From: Streptomyces griseoaurantiacus | GTDB taxonomy: Bacteria > Actinomycetota > Actinomycetes > Streptomycetales > Streptomycetaceae | Reading direction: 5' to 3' | DNA length: 64,000 nucleotides | Assembly: GCA_014656015.1 (NCBI GenBank) | Contig: BNBP01000005.1 | Location: forward strand, 94,731 to 158,730 | In this document: positions 1 through 7,788 of the stretch, piece by piece | How positions within the stretch are numbered: position 1 is the stretch's first letter | Layout: each line of letters begins with the position of its first letter | Position numbers and translations under genes: made by a program | Notes under the pieces: generated by a model | What the model saw: only the letters and a program-made list of their open reading frames with translations | What the model was told of the DNA's origin: nothing | The model's database searches: none

Positions 1-779
1 CCAACCTGCTCCTCGAACTCCTCCTGATCCGCGTCACCTACGCCGGCTACTCCCAGGTCCGGCTCGCCGCGACCGGCGGCTCCAACTCCGCCGGGCGGGC
101 CACCGCCGAGCACCACGGCGAGCAGATCCTCTCCGCCGAGCGGTTCCTGCACCTCGACATCGAGCACTGGGCCAACCACGCCGTGGTCAAGGTGGACTGG
201 CTGCGGCACTTCTTCGACTACTACTACGAGTCCTTCCACTTCGTGGTGCCGCTCGCCGTCCTCGGGGTCCTCTACTGGCGCCGCCCGGTCGACTACCGCT
301 GGGCCCGCACCTCCCTCGGCTTCGCCACACTGCTCGCCCTCGTCGGCTTCTGGCTCTACCCGCTGGCCCCGCCGCGGCTGATGCCGGGCCTCGGCATCAT
401 CGACACCGTGCACGGCGCACAGGACTTCGCCAAGCCGGACTACGGCACGCTCACCCACCTCACCAACCAGTACGCGGCGATGCCCTCCCTGCACTTCGGC
501 TGGGCCCTGTGGTGCGGCCTCGTCATCGCGGTCCTCGCGCCCCGGTGGTGGATGAAGGCGCTCGGCCTGCTGCACCCGCTGTTCACCGTCTCCGCGATCA
601 TCGGGACCGGCAACCACTGGGTGCTGGACGCGGTGGGCGGGGCGGCCGTCGTCGTGGCGGGACTCGGCCTGTCCTACGTGCTCCAGGGGCCGCGCGCCCG
701 CACCGCGCGGGCGGCCGCCGTCGCCGCCGGGCGGCCCTCGCCCCCGCGGGCGCCGGAACCCGAGTCCGCACGGGGTTGA
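1..779 (+). CDS. PAP2-superfamily membrane phosphatase, 5' end outside the window
   Basis: The reading frame is open from the first full codon at position 3, so the start lies upstream; 258 residues are visible. Several hydrophobic segments are present. Two phosphatase motifs characteristic of the PAP2 superfamily can be seen: PSLHFGWALWCG (about nt 484-520) and GTGNHWVLDAVGG (about nt 604-642), which supply the catalytic histidines and the aspartate. The layout resembles the inositol-phosphorylceramide-synthase-like (PAP2_3) branch, whose members act on lipid phosphates or transfer phospho-head groups at the membrane. The substrate cannot be told from sequence. The C-terminal 35 residues are Pro/Ala/Arg rich and look like a disordered cytoplasmic tail. 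Confidence 0.8.
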   Translation, partial: NLLLELLLIRVTYAGYSQVRLAATGGSNSAGRATAEHHGEQILSAERFLHLDIEHWANHAVVKVDWLRHFFDYYYESFHFVVPLAVLGVLYWRRPVDYRWARTSLGFATLLALVGFWLYPLAPPRLMPGLGIIDTVHGAQDFAKPDYGTLTHLTNQYAAMPSLHFGWALWCGLVIAVLAPRWWMKALGLLHPLFTVSAIIGTGNHWVLDAVGGAAVVVAGLGLSYVLQGPRARTARAAAVAAGRPSPPRAPEPESARG

Positions 780-930
780 CGCGGCGGCGCGGGCGCCTGG
801 GCCCGCGCCCGGCCGCCCGCACCCCCTCCGACCTGCGCTTTGGTTCCCCTCCTGGCCCCGTGACCGGGGCCGCACCGCCCGGGCGCGGTCAAGCCGCGGG
901 GCGCACCTGCCGTTCTCCTGAGCAGCGGCC

Positions 931-2628
931 GTGCGCCCCGAGGCAGCCCAGGAGGAGACCATCACCACGCACCCCGACCTCGCGCGGCCCCGTGCCCTCC
1001 TCCTCGCGCGCCCGCCGGTCCAGGCGCCCGCCCCGGCCCCCGCCCGCGCGCCCCGCCGTGGCACGGCCCTCGTACCGCTCCTCGCGCCGGCCCTGCTCGC
1101 GACGGCGCTCGGACTGTGGGGGCTCGACCGCCGGCACAGCATGTGGCGCGACGAGGCGGTCACCTACGAGGTCGCCCACCGCCCGCTCGGCGCACTCGGG
1201 GAACTGCTCGGCCGCATCGACGCCGTGCACGGCCTGTACTACCTGCTCCTGCACGCCGTCTTCGCGCTCTGGGACGGCGGCCTCACGGCCCTCCGGCTGC
1301 CCTCCGTGGCCGGGGCGGCACTGGCCGCCGCCGGCGTCGGCGCGACGGGGGCGCGGCTCGCCGGCCGGCGTGCGGGCACGCTCGCCGGGGCGGTGTTCGC
1401 CCTCCTGCCCGCCGTCCAGCAGTACGCGCAGGAGGGCCGCTCCTACGCCCTGGTCTGCGCCGCCGTCATCTGGGCCGGCCACTTCCTGCTGCGCGCCCTG
1501 GACCGGCCGGCCGCCGCCCGTCGGTGGTGCGCCTACGGCGCCGTCCTGGCCCTGGCCTGCTGGCTGCACGAGTTCGCCGTCCTGGTCCTGCTCGCCCACG
1601 CCGTCACCCTGCGGTGGCTGCGCGTCCCCCGGTGGGTGGCCCTGCGGTGGGGTCTCACCGCGGGCACGGTGGTGCTCGCCGTGTCGCCGCTGGTGCTGCT
1701 CAGCCTCGGGCAGTCGGCGGAGCAACTGGGCTGGCTCGGCCGGCCGGGACCCGAGGTGTGGCTCGGGTTCTGGCTGGTGGGCGGTGCGGGGGCCCTGCTC
1801 GTCCGGTGGACACGCGGGCCGGGGCGCCCCCCTTCCGTGCTCGGCGCGTGGGCGCTGCCGCCGCTCCTCGTGCCCGGGGGTGTCCTGCTCCTGGTCTCCC
1901 TGGTGCGGCCGTACTACGTCGACCGGTACGTGCTGCACGGGCTGGCCGGGCTGGCACTGCCCGCCGGGGCGGCCCTCGACCGGGCGCTGGCCCGCGCCCG
2001 GCGGGGGACGGGGACCGTCGGGTGGGCGGCCGCGCGGTGGCTGGGGGGTGCGGCGGTCGTCCTGGCCGTGCTGGTGCCCTGGTCGCTGCACGTACGGGCG
2101 CCGGAGAGCCGCAAGGACGACGTGGTCGCGGTCGCCCGGGCCGTCGAGCGCACCGCCCGTCCCGGCGACGCCGTGCTGTTCCTGCCGGGCAGGCGCCGGG
2201 AGTGGCTGCTCTGGGCGCCCTCGGTGCACCGGCGCCTGGACGACCTGGCGCTCGACCAGGGGCCGCGCGCCTCGCACACCCTCCAGGGCACCGAACTGCC
2301 CGCCGGCACCGTCCGCCGCCGGCTGGACGCCGTCGACCGGGTCCTCGCGCTCGGCGACCCGCCCGGCGAACCGCTCGACCCCTATCCGGAGGAGGCGGTC
2401 AAGCGCGAGGTGCTCGGGGCGCGGTTCAGGGTCTGCGCGCGCACCGAGGTGTGGGGTGCCCGGATCACCGTGTACGCGCGGCCGGGGCACTGCGGCCGGG
2501 GCGCGGGGACGGGATCGGCGGGAGCGGGGGACGTGGGGGACGCGGGGGAGGGGACGCGGGACGCGCGCGGGCATGGCGAAGGCGGCGGCCCCGGGGATCA
2601 TGGGGCCGCCGCCTTCGGACTGTGGTGA
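931..2628 (+). CDS. GT39-like integral membrane glycosyltransferase
   Basis: The protein is about 565 residues with an N-terminal disordered stretch followed by some ten hydrophobic segments. The motif RDEAVTYE (about residues 73-80, nt 1147-1170) sits after the first membrane helix, where PMT/ArnT-type (GT-C, GT39) enzymes carry their catalytic acidic residue. Such enzymes transfer sugar or mannose from a polyprenyl-phosphate donor on the outer face of the membrane. The acceptor is unknown. The start is uncertain: GTG at 931 has no Shine-Dalgarno, while a strong AGGAGG (950-955) lies five bases before an ATC codon at 961. The last 15 codons read through a strong hairpin (2581-2613). The gene is co-directional with the PAP2 gene 150 bases upstream, which has no obvious coupling to it. 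Confidence 0.75.
   Translation: MRPEAAQEETITTHPDLARPRALLLARPPVQAPAPAPARAPRRGTALVPLLAPALLATALGLWGLDRRHSMWRDEAVTYEVAHRPLGALGELLGRIDAVHGLYYLLLHAVFALWDGGLTALRLPSVAGAALAAAGVGATGARLAGRRAGTLAGAVFALLPAVQQYAQEGRSYALVCAAVIWAGHFLLRALDRPAAARRWCAYGAVLALACWLHEFAVLVLLAHAVTLRWLRVPRWVALRWGLTAGTVVLAVSPLVLLSLGQSAEQLGWLGRPGPEVWLGFWLVGGAGALLVRWTRGPGRPPSVLGAWALPPLLVPGGVLLLVSLVRPYYVDRYVLHGLAGLALPAGAALDRALARARRGTGTVGWAAARWLGGAAVVLAVLVPWSLHVRAPESRKDDVVAVARAVERTARPGDAVLFLPGRRREWLLWAPSVHRRLDDLALDQGPRASHTLQGTELPAGTVRRRLDAVDRVLALGDPPGEPLDPYPEEAVKREVLGARFRVCARTEVWGARITVYARPGHCGRGAGTGSAGAGDVGDAGEGTRDARGHGEGGGPGDHGAAAFGLW
2581..2613. terminator. Bidirectional hairpin terminator inside the GT39 3' end
   Basis: A perfect 12-bp stem (2581-2592 with 2602-2613) encloses a 9-base loop. 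It lies between two convergent genes, within the last codons of the plus-strand gene and about 55 bases beyond the minus-strand stop. No U tract follows, as is normal in Streptomyces. Confidence 0.65.
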
Positions 2629-2668
2629 CGCCGGTGCCGCGGTGCGGCAAGGGGCGTCGAACCGCCTG

Positions 2669-3076
2669 TCAGTACCAGTGGTGGGTCTGCCAGAAGTTCC
2701 AGGCGCCGACCGGGCTGCCGTAGCGGGAGTTCATGTAGTCCAGACCCCACTTGATCTGGGTGGCCGGGTTGGTCTTCCAGTCGGGACCGGCGGACGCCAT
2801 CTTCGAGCCGGGCAGCGCCTGGACCAGGCCGTACGCGCCGGAGGAGGCGTTGGTCGCGGTCACGTTCCAGCCGCTCTCGTGCGAGACGATGTTGCTGAAC
2901 GCGGCGTACTGGGCGGCGTCCGGGATCATCTGGTGGGCGATCGTCTGCGCGTTGGAGCCGGTCGCGGCGTGGGCCGGGGCGGCGGTCATCGCCATGCCGG
3001 CGGTGGCGGCGGCCAGGGCGACACCGGTGAGGGCCTTCTTCGGGGAGGCGATGCGGCGGAGCAGGGTGACGGACAC
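2669..3076 (-). CDS. Secreted transglycosylase SLT-family protein (lysozyme-like)
   Basis: A 135-residue protein with a classical signal peptide (basic N-region, Ala-rich core, AHA cleavage site near residue 37). The mature part of about 98 residues is a small lysozyme-like domain: IVSHESGW carries the probable catalytic glutamate (about E67), followed by the AYGLVQALPGSKM and WGLDYMNSRYGSP segments typical of actinobacterial SLT or resuscitation-promoting-like domains. It should cleave the glycan strands of peptidoglycan outside the cell. It has no LysM or other wall-binding domain, which makes it shorter than many relatives. It stands alone, convergent with the upstream glycosyltransferase and with a 300-base leader region on its 5' side. 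Confidence 0.85.
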   Translation of the reverse strand: MSVTLLRRIASPKKALTGVALAAATAGMAMTAAPAHAATGSNAQTIAHQMIPDAAQYAAFSNIVSHESGWNVTATNASSGAYGLVQALPGSKMASAGPDWKTNPATQIKWGLDYMNSRYGSPVGAWNFWQTHHWY

Positions 3077-3385
3077 AAGAAACCTTTTCTTCGGGGACGT
3101 GGGGCCGTCGGCGGCACGGGTGCACCACGTGGGATGTGGAGCGCTGGTGTGTGCCGGGTGCCGGGGCCGGTGGGGCCCGGCGGTGCCTGACGACTGCTCC
3201 AGAGAAACAGGCCGGGCGACTCGTCCGCAAACACCCCTTTTACTAGTGGTGGTCGCATTCCGGTGGAGAGGTCGTCGTGTGACCTGGCTCTCAAACCGCA
3301 GGTCAGCGCCTGTAATGTCGTGCCCATGTCACGTCCTGACGGCTACGAGGCGGGGTCGTAGGTGACGTGGGTCATGTGGGGTGCT
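3077..3385. other. Gene-free region upstream of the transglycosylase
   Basis: About 310 bases between the start of the minus-strand transglycosylase and the stop of the minus-strand S component. I looked on the minus strand for a ydaO-type (c-di-AMP) riboswitch, common before wall hydrolases in actinomycetes, and could not recognise its conserved core. A slightly A/T-richer patch around 3220-3250 may hold the promoter. No gene is supported. Confidence 0.4.
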
Positions 3386-4321
3386 TCACCGCTCAACCGT
3401 CTCGTCGTGACGCCGGGCGTCCGCCGCACCACCCTCCGGCACCGATCCGGGGCCCTCGAACGTGACGGGCGTCTCGAAGGCGGCCCGCCGGGTGGCCCGG
3501 CGCAGCGCGCGCAGCACCGCCGGGCCGAGGGTGAGGGTGAGGAGGGCGGTGACCACGGCCCGGCCCAGGTCCCAGCCGAGCGAGGTGGCCACGCAGTACG
3601 CGAGGAACCGGGCCAGGTTGGCCGGGACCGCCGCGTGCGGGTCGAAGGCGATGCCCGAGGCGAGACCGCCCATGAAGGGCCAGCCGGCCAGGTTCATGAC
3701 CGTGCCGTAGGCGAAGGCCGCGAGGAAGCCGTACACCGCGAGCAGCAGCGGTTCGCCCAGCTCGCGCAGTCTCCCGGCGGCCCCCGGGAGGCGCGCCGCG
3801 GGAACCCGCGCCGCCCCCGGCAGCAGTCCCGCGCCCATCGTGAACCAGCCCATCGCCAGCATCTGGAAGGGCATCCAGGGGCCGACCCCGCCGGTGAGCA
3901 GCGCGGAGGCGAACATCGTGACCGAGCCGAGGACGAAGCCGAAGCCGGGGCCGAGAACCCGGCCGCTCAGCACCAGCAGGAAGAACATGGGCTCGATCCC
4001 GGCGGTGCCCGCGCCGACCGGGCGCAGCGCGGCGCCGGTGGCCGCCAGCACGCCGAGCATCGCCACCGCCTTCGGCCCGAGCCCCGACTCCGAGATCGTC
4101 GCCGACACCACCGCGACCAGCAGCACCAGCAGCCCCGCGAACAACCAGGGGGCGTCCTGCGCGTGGGCGCTGATCTGCGACTCGGGCGGCGCGAGGAAGG
4201 GCCAGCCGAAGGCGGCCACGCCCACCGCGCCGACCAGCACCAGCGCGGCGACGGAGCGGGGGCCGAGCCGGACGGCGCGGGGGCGGCGGGCGCGGCCCCC
4301 GGCACGCGGGTCCGCGCTCAT
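3386..4321 (-). CDS. ECF transporter S component (substrate-binding membrane subunit)
   Basis: A 311-residue integral membrane protein with roughly seven to eight hydrophobic segments. The segment GVGPWMPFQMLAMGWFTMG resembles ECF S components of the cobalamin and queuosine groups. The S component binds the vitamin in the membrane and docks on the EcfA/EcfT module. The start is ATG at 4321, chosen because it overlaps the stop of the upstream double-ATPase gene by four bases (ATGA), which indicates translational coupling. The C-terminal 30 residues are hydrophilic and probably disordered. It is the last gene of an operon behind a cobalamin riboswitch, which makes B12, a cobamide or a B12 precursor the likely ligand (inference). 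Cobalt or another riboswitch-controlled ligand remains possible. Confidence 0.85.
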   Translation of the reverse strand: MSADPRAGGRARRPRAVRLGPRSVAALVLVGAVGVAAFGWPFLAPPESQISAHAQDAPWLFAGLLVLLVAVVSATISESGLGPKAVAMLGVLAATGAALRPVGAGTAGIEPMFFLLVLSGRVLGPGFGFVLGSVTMFASALLTGGVGPWMPFQMLAMGWFTMGAGLLPGAARVPAARLPGAAGRLRELGEPLLLAVYGFLAAFAYGTVMNLAGWPFMGGLASGIAFDPHAAVPANLARFLAYCVATSLGWDLGRAVVTALLTLTLGPAVLRALRRATRRAAFETPVTFEGPGSVPEGGAADARRHDETVER

Positions 4322-6003
4322 CGCAGGGCCTCCCGGACCTGGGCGACCGTGAGCCACGGCCGCGGGGCGAGGATCTTGGTGACCTGGGGGGCGAAGGACG
4401 GCGAGGAGACCACGACCTCGGCCGTGGCGCCGTCGGCGATCACCTCGCCCTCGGCGAGCAGCACCACCCGGTGGGCCAGCTCGGCGGCGAGCTCCACGTC
4501 GTGCGTGGCCAGCACGATCGCGTGCCCCTCGGCAGCCAGCGAGCGCAGCAGGGCGACCAGCCGGGCCTTGGCCGCGTAGTCCAGGCCCCGGGTCGGCTCG
4601 TCGAGCAGGAGCAGCGGCGGGCGGGCGGTCAGCACCACGGCGAGCGCGAGCGCGAGCCGCTGCCCCTCGGAGAGGTCGCGGGGGTGGGTGGCGTCGGTGA
4701 CCCCGGGCAGCAGCTCGGAGACCAGGGCCCGGCAGGTGCCGGCCGGGGCGGCGGCGTCGTGGTCGGCGGCGGCGCACTCGGCGGCGACCGTGTCCGCGTA
4801 CAGCAGGTCGCGCGGTTCCTGCGGCACCAGGCCGACCCGGCGGACCAGCTCGCGGGGCGGGGTGCGGCGCGGGACCGCCCCGCCGACCCGCACCTCGCCC
4901 GCGGACGGCTCGACGAGCCCCACGAGCGTGCCGAGGAGGGTGGACTTCCCGGCACCGTTGCGGCCCATCAGGGCGATCGTCTCGCCGGCCGCGACGGTCA
5001 GGTCGACGCCGTGCAGCGCCCGCACCCGGTCCCGGCGGACGCCGAGGCCACGGACCTCGGCGGCGGGCCCACCCGCCTCCGCGACGGCGGGACCGCGCCG
5101 GCGCAGGAAGCGGCGCACGGGCACCCGCGGCCGGGGAGCGGGAGCCTCGACGGGGGCGTGCGGGGGCCCGCCGGGCGCGGGTTCCCGCCCGGCGAGCCGC
5201 TCGCGCAACTCTCCGGCCCGGCGCCGCGCGTCGCGCACGGTGAGCGGCAGCGGGGACCAGCCCGCCAGCCTGCCCAGGTCCACCACCGGCGGGAACACCG
5301 GGGACAGCGCCATCACCTCCGCCGGGGTGCCGAGCACCGGCGCGGCCCCCGGGGACGGCAGCAGCGCGACCCGGTCGGCGTACTGCACCACCCGCTCCAG
5401 ACGGTGCTCGGCCAGCAGCACCGTCGTGCCGAGGTCGTGCACCAGCCGCTGGAGGACGGCGAGAACCTCCTCGGCGGCGGCCGGGTCGAGCGCGGAGGTC
5501 GGCTCGTCCAGGACCAGCACCTTCGGGTGCGGGGTGAGGACGGAGCCGATCGCGACCCGCTGCCGCTGCCCGCCGGACAGCGTCGCGATCGGGCGGTCCC
5601 GCAGCGCGGCGAGACCGAGCAGGTCGAGGGTCTCCTCGACGCGCCGTCGCATCACCTCGGGGGCGAGTCCCAGCGACTCCATGCCGTAGGCGAGTTCGTC
5701 CTCGACGGTGTCGGTGACGAAGTGCGCGAGCGGATCCTGGCCCACCGTGCCGACGACGTCGGCGAGTTCACGAGGCTTGTGGGTGCGGGTGTCGCGCCCG
5801 GCGACCGTGACCCGGCCGCGCAGGGTGCCGCCGGTGAAGTGCGGCACGAGCCCGCTCACCGCGCCGAGCACGGTCGACTTGCCCACGCCGGACGGGCCCA
5901 CCAGCAGGACGAGTTCGCCCTCGGGGACCTCGAGGTCCACACCCCGGACGGCGGGTTCGGCGGCGCCGTCGTACGTCACGGAGACGTTCTCGAAGCGGAT
6001 CAC
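4318..6003 (-). CDS. Fused EcfA-EcfA' double ATPase of an ECF transporter
   Basis: A 561-residue protein carrying two complete ABC ATPase domains in one chain. Domain 1 has Walker A GPSGVGKST (residues 36-44), signature LSGGQRQR and Walker B VLVLDEPTSALD. Domain 2 has Walker A GRNGAGKS (about residues 346-353), signature LSEGQRLA and Walker B LLLLDEPTRGLD. A Pro/Arg-rich linker of some 50 residues joins them. It powers the ECF transporter formed with the adjacent EcfT and S proteins. The GTG start at 6003 overlaps the stop of ecfT by four bases (GTGA), and its own stop overlaps the S-component start. Fusion of the two ATPases is known in actinobacterial ECF systems. Group I context (dedicated module, all subunits in one operon) is clear. 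Confidence 0.93.
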   Translation of the reverse strand: MIRFENVSVTYDGAAEPAVRGVDLEVPEGELVLLVGPSGVGKSTVLGAVSGLVPHFTGGTLRGRVTVAGRDTRTHKPRELADVVGTVGQDPLAHFVTDTVEDELAYGMESLGLAPEVMRRRVEETLDLLGLAALRDRPIATLSGGQRQRVAIGSVLTPHPKVLVLDEPTSALDPAAAEEVLAVLQRLVHDLGTTVLLAEHRLERVVQYADRVALLPSPGAAPVLGTPAEVMALSPVFPPVVDLGRLAGWSPLPLTVRDARRRAGELRERLAGREPAPGGPPHAPVEAPAPRPRVPVRRFLRRRGPAVAEAGGPAAEVRGLGVRRDRVRALHGVDLTVAAGETIALMGRNGAGKSTLLGTLVGLVEPSAGEVRVGGAVPRRTPPRELVRRVGLVPQEPRDLLYADTVAAECAAADHDAAAPAGTCRALVSELLPGVTDATHPRDLSEGQRLALALAVVLTARPPLLLLDEPTRGLDYAAKARLVALLRSLAAEGHAIVLATHDVELAAELAHRVVLLAEGEVIADGATAEVVVSSPSFAPQVTKILAPRPWLTVAQVREALR

Positions 6004-7133
6004 GAGGGCTGCTCCTTGGCGGTGTCCAGGGGGTGCGCGGCGGGCCCCGCGGACCCGGCGGGTACGAGGAAAGCCGGCAGCAGGCCGAGGAGGACGGCCG
6101 CCGCCGGCCACAGCGGGAGCGCGGGCGCGACGAGCGGGACCACACCGGGGTGCAGCGCGGCCGGGTCGGCGGAGGCGGCGAGCGTCATGGCCACGGCGAC
6201 GGCGGCACCGGAACCGGCGACCAGCAGGGCGCGCGGACCCCAGGTGTCGGGGCGGTAGCGGGTGCGCGGGGAGCGCCTGCCGCCCAGCCACAACCCGGCC
6301 AGCGCGGCGGCCGCCCCGGCGAGCAGCACCGGCAGGCCGTAGGTGCCGCCCTCCGCGGTGAGCAGCCCGTACGTGCCCGCGCACACGCCGAGCAGACCGC
6401 CGAGGGTGAGCGCGGCGGTCGTCCGGCGCACCGGGGCGGGCACGTCCGCGGTGCGGCCGTAGCCGCGCGCGTCCATCGCGGCGGCCAGCGCCACCGAACG
6501 CTCCAGGGCGCCCTCCAGGACCGGCAGCGCGACCTGCAGCAGCCCGCGCAGTCCCCGGTCCGGACGGCCGCGCAGCCGCCGGGCCGCACGCAGCCGCCGG
6601 GCGTCCGCGATGAGGTGCGGCGCGAAGGTGAGCGCCACGACGACCGCGACCCCGGCCTCGTACAGCGCGCCGGGCAGCGACTTCAGCAGGCGGGCCGGGT
6701 TGGCGAGGGCGTTGGCGGCACCGACGCACACCAGGAGCGCGGCCAGCCGCAGCCCGTCGTACAGCGCGAACAGCACGCCCTCGGCGGTGACCCGGCCGCC
6801 CAGCCGGATGCCCTGCGCCCAGTGCGGCAGCGGCACCTCGGGAAGCGTGAGAAGGGTGTGGGTGCCGGGGATGGGCGAGCCGAGGACGACGGCGAACGCC
6901 AGCCGCAGCACCAGCACGGCCAGGCCGAGCCGCAGGAAGACGGCGTAGGACCGGGACCAGGGGGAGGAGGTGCGGTGGCTGGCGACGACGTACCCGGTGA
7001 CCGTCAGGAGGAGGCCGAGGAGGAGGGGGTTGGTGGTGCGGGTGGCGGCGGTGCCCAGACAGAGCGCCCACAGCCACCACGCGCCGGGATGCAGGCCGCC
7101 CTCCGCCCCGCGTGCGGCGGGTTCACCGGGCAC
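6000..7133 (-). CDS. ECF transporter T component (EcfT/CbiQ-like)
   Basis: A protein of about 377 residues, with membrane segments at both ends and a long cytoplasmic helical part between. The region AAMDARGYGRT is an EcfT coupling-helix motif (Ala-Arg-Gly type) that contacts the ATPase groove. The start is taken as GTG at 7133, overlapping the previous gene by 11 bases; a GTG or ATG further upstream would extend it into that gene. The stop overlaps the ATPase start. Together with the fused ATPase and the S component it forms a complete ECF importer. The protein is longer than typical EcfT (about 260 residues) because of additional C-terminal membrane helices, including PALPLWPAAAVLLGLLPAF near the end. 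Their role is unknown. Confidence 0.85.
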   Translation of the reverse strand: MPGEPAARGAEGGLHPGAWWLWALCLGTAATRTTNPLLLGLLLTVTGYVVASHRTSSPWSRSYAVFLRLGLAVLVLRLAFAVVLGSPIPGTHTLLTLPEVPLPHWAQGIRLGGRVTAEGVLFALYDGLRLAALLVCVGAANALANPARLLKSLPGALYEAGVAVVVALTFAPHLIADARRLRAARRLRGRPDRGLRGLLQVALPVLEGALERSVALAAAMDARGYGRTADVPAPVRRTTAALTLGGLLGVCAGTYGLLTAEGGTYGLPVLLAGAAAALAGLWLGGRRSPRTRYRPDTWGPRALLVAGSGAAVAVAMTLAASADPAALHPGVVPLVAPALPLWPAAAVLLGLLPAFLVPAGSAGPAAHPLDTAKEQPS

Positions 7134-7788
7134 GGCGCCTGGCCTGCCAGACCCCCGCCGCGGCCAGCACGAGGACCAGTGCGCCGCCGGCCAGCAGCCC
7201 CACCGAGGGGCCGCCCCCGTCGCCGTCCCCCTCGTCACGGGCGGCGGAGGAGGTGCCGGCCCCCTTCGCGGACCGCTCTCCCCCCGCCGCGATCTGCTCC
7301 CCGCAGCCCTTCTCCGGGTAGCCGGAGATCGCGCACAGCAGGGCGTTGCTGTCGTACCGCAGGGGCTTGGCCACCGAGGCCAGTGCCTCCGAGGCCGTCG
7401 CGTCCGGTGCCACCCGGGCGCAGGCCGTGCGCCGGTCCGGGGGCCGCTCGCCGGAGGGCGCGTCGGCCGCCGTGCCGAAGTCGAGGACGAGGGCGACCCG
7501 CTTGGTGCCCTTCCGCGCGGGCGTGTCCGCGCAGATGTCCGCGAAGTCGGCCCGGCCGCGCGGCCGGACGGCGTGGGCGGAGTCCTCGCTCACCGCGAAG
7601 CGGAAGCCCTGCACGTCGCCGTCGGAAGGGCGGGCGAGGGAGGGGCCCTGGGTGGCGTACGTCCAGTCGCCGCCCTCGCGCTCCCAGAAGGACCAGTAGC
7701 GGTAACCGGCGGCGTGGGCCTGCCCGGTGGCCGTGAGCAGCAGGAAGGCCGACAGCAGCAGGACGGCGGCGCGACGGCGGCGGTTCAC
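7123..7788 (-). CDS. SCO2322-type surface protein; possible transcobalamin beta-domain analogue
   Basis: A 221-residue protein with a signal peptide (VNRRRR start, hydrophobic core, AHA site), an extracytoplasmic domain, a Gly/Asp-rich linker and one C-terminal membrane helix followed by RRRAR, so it is probably anchored with its body outside. After the signal peptide it reads YRYWSFWEREGGDWTYATQG, then DGDVQGFRF. This pattern recalls the DUF4430 beta domain that caps cobalamin in transcobalamin and intrinsic factor (my reading, untested). Four cysteines (in ICADTP, TACAR, LLCAIS and KGCGE) may form two disulfides. The GTG start at 7788 overlaps the toroid gene stop (GTGA). It is homologous to the conserved Streptomyces SCO2322 family, which has no established function. 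Confidence 0.8.
   Translation of the reverse strand: MNRRRRAAVLLLSAFLLLTATGQAHAAGYRYWSFWEREGGDWTYATQGPSLARPSDGDVQGFRFAVSEDSAHAVRPRGRADFADICADTPARKGTKRVALVLDFGTAADAPSGERPPDRRTACARVAPDATASEALASVAKPLRYDSNALLCAISGYPEKGCGEQIAAGGERSAKGAGTSSAARDEGDGDGGGPSVGLLAGGALVLVLAAAGVWQARRRAR

Noticed and set aside
509..3190. Very long open frames antisense or frame-shifted to the GT39 and transglycosylase genes
   Set aside because: They are Arg/Pro/Ala-rich artefacts of high-GC DNA, lack domains and overlap genes with clear families.
3077..3385. Possible ydaO-type riboswitch before the transglycosylase
   Set aside because: I could not find the conserved core sequence on the minus strand.
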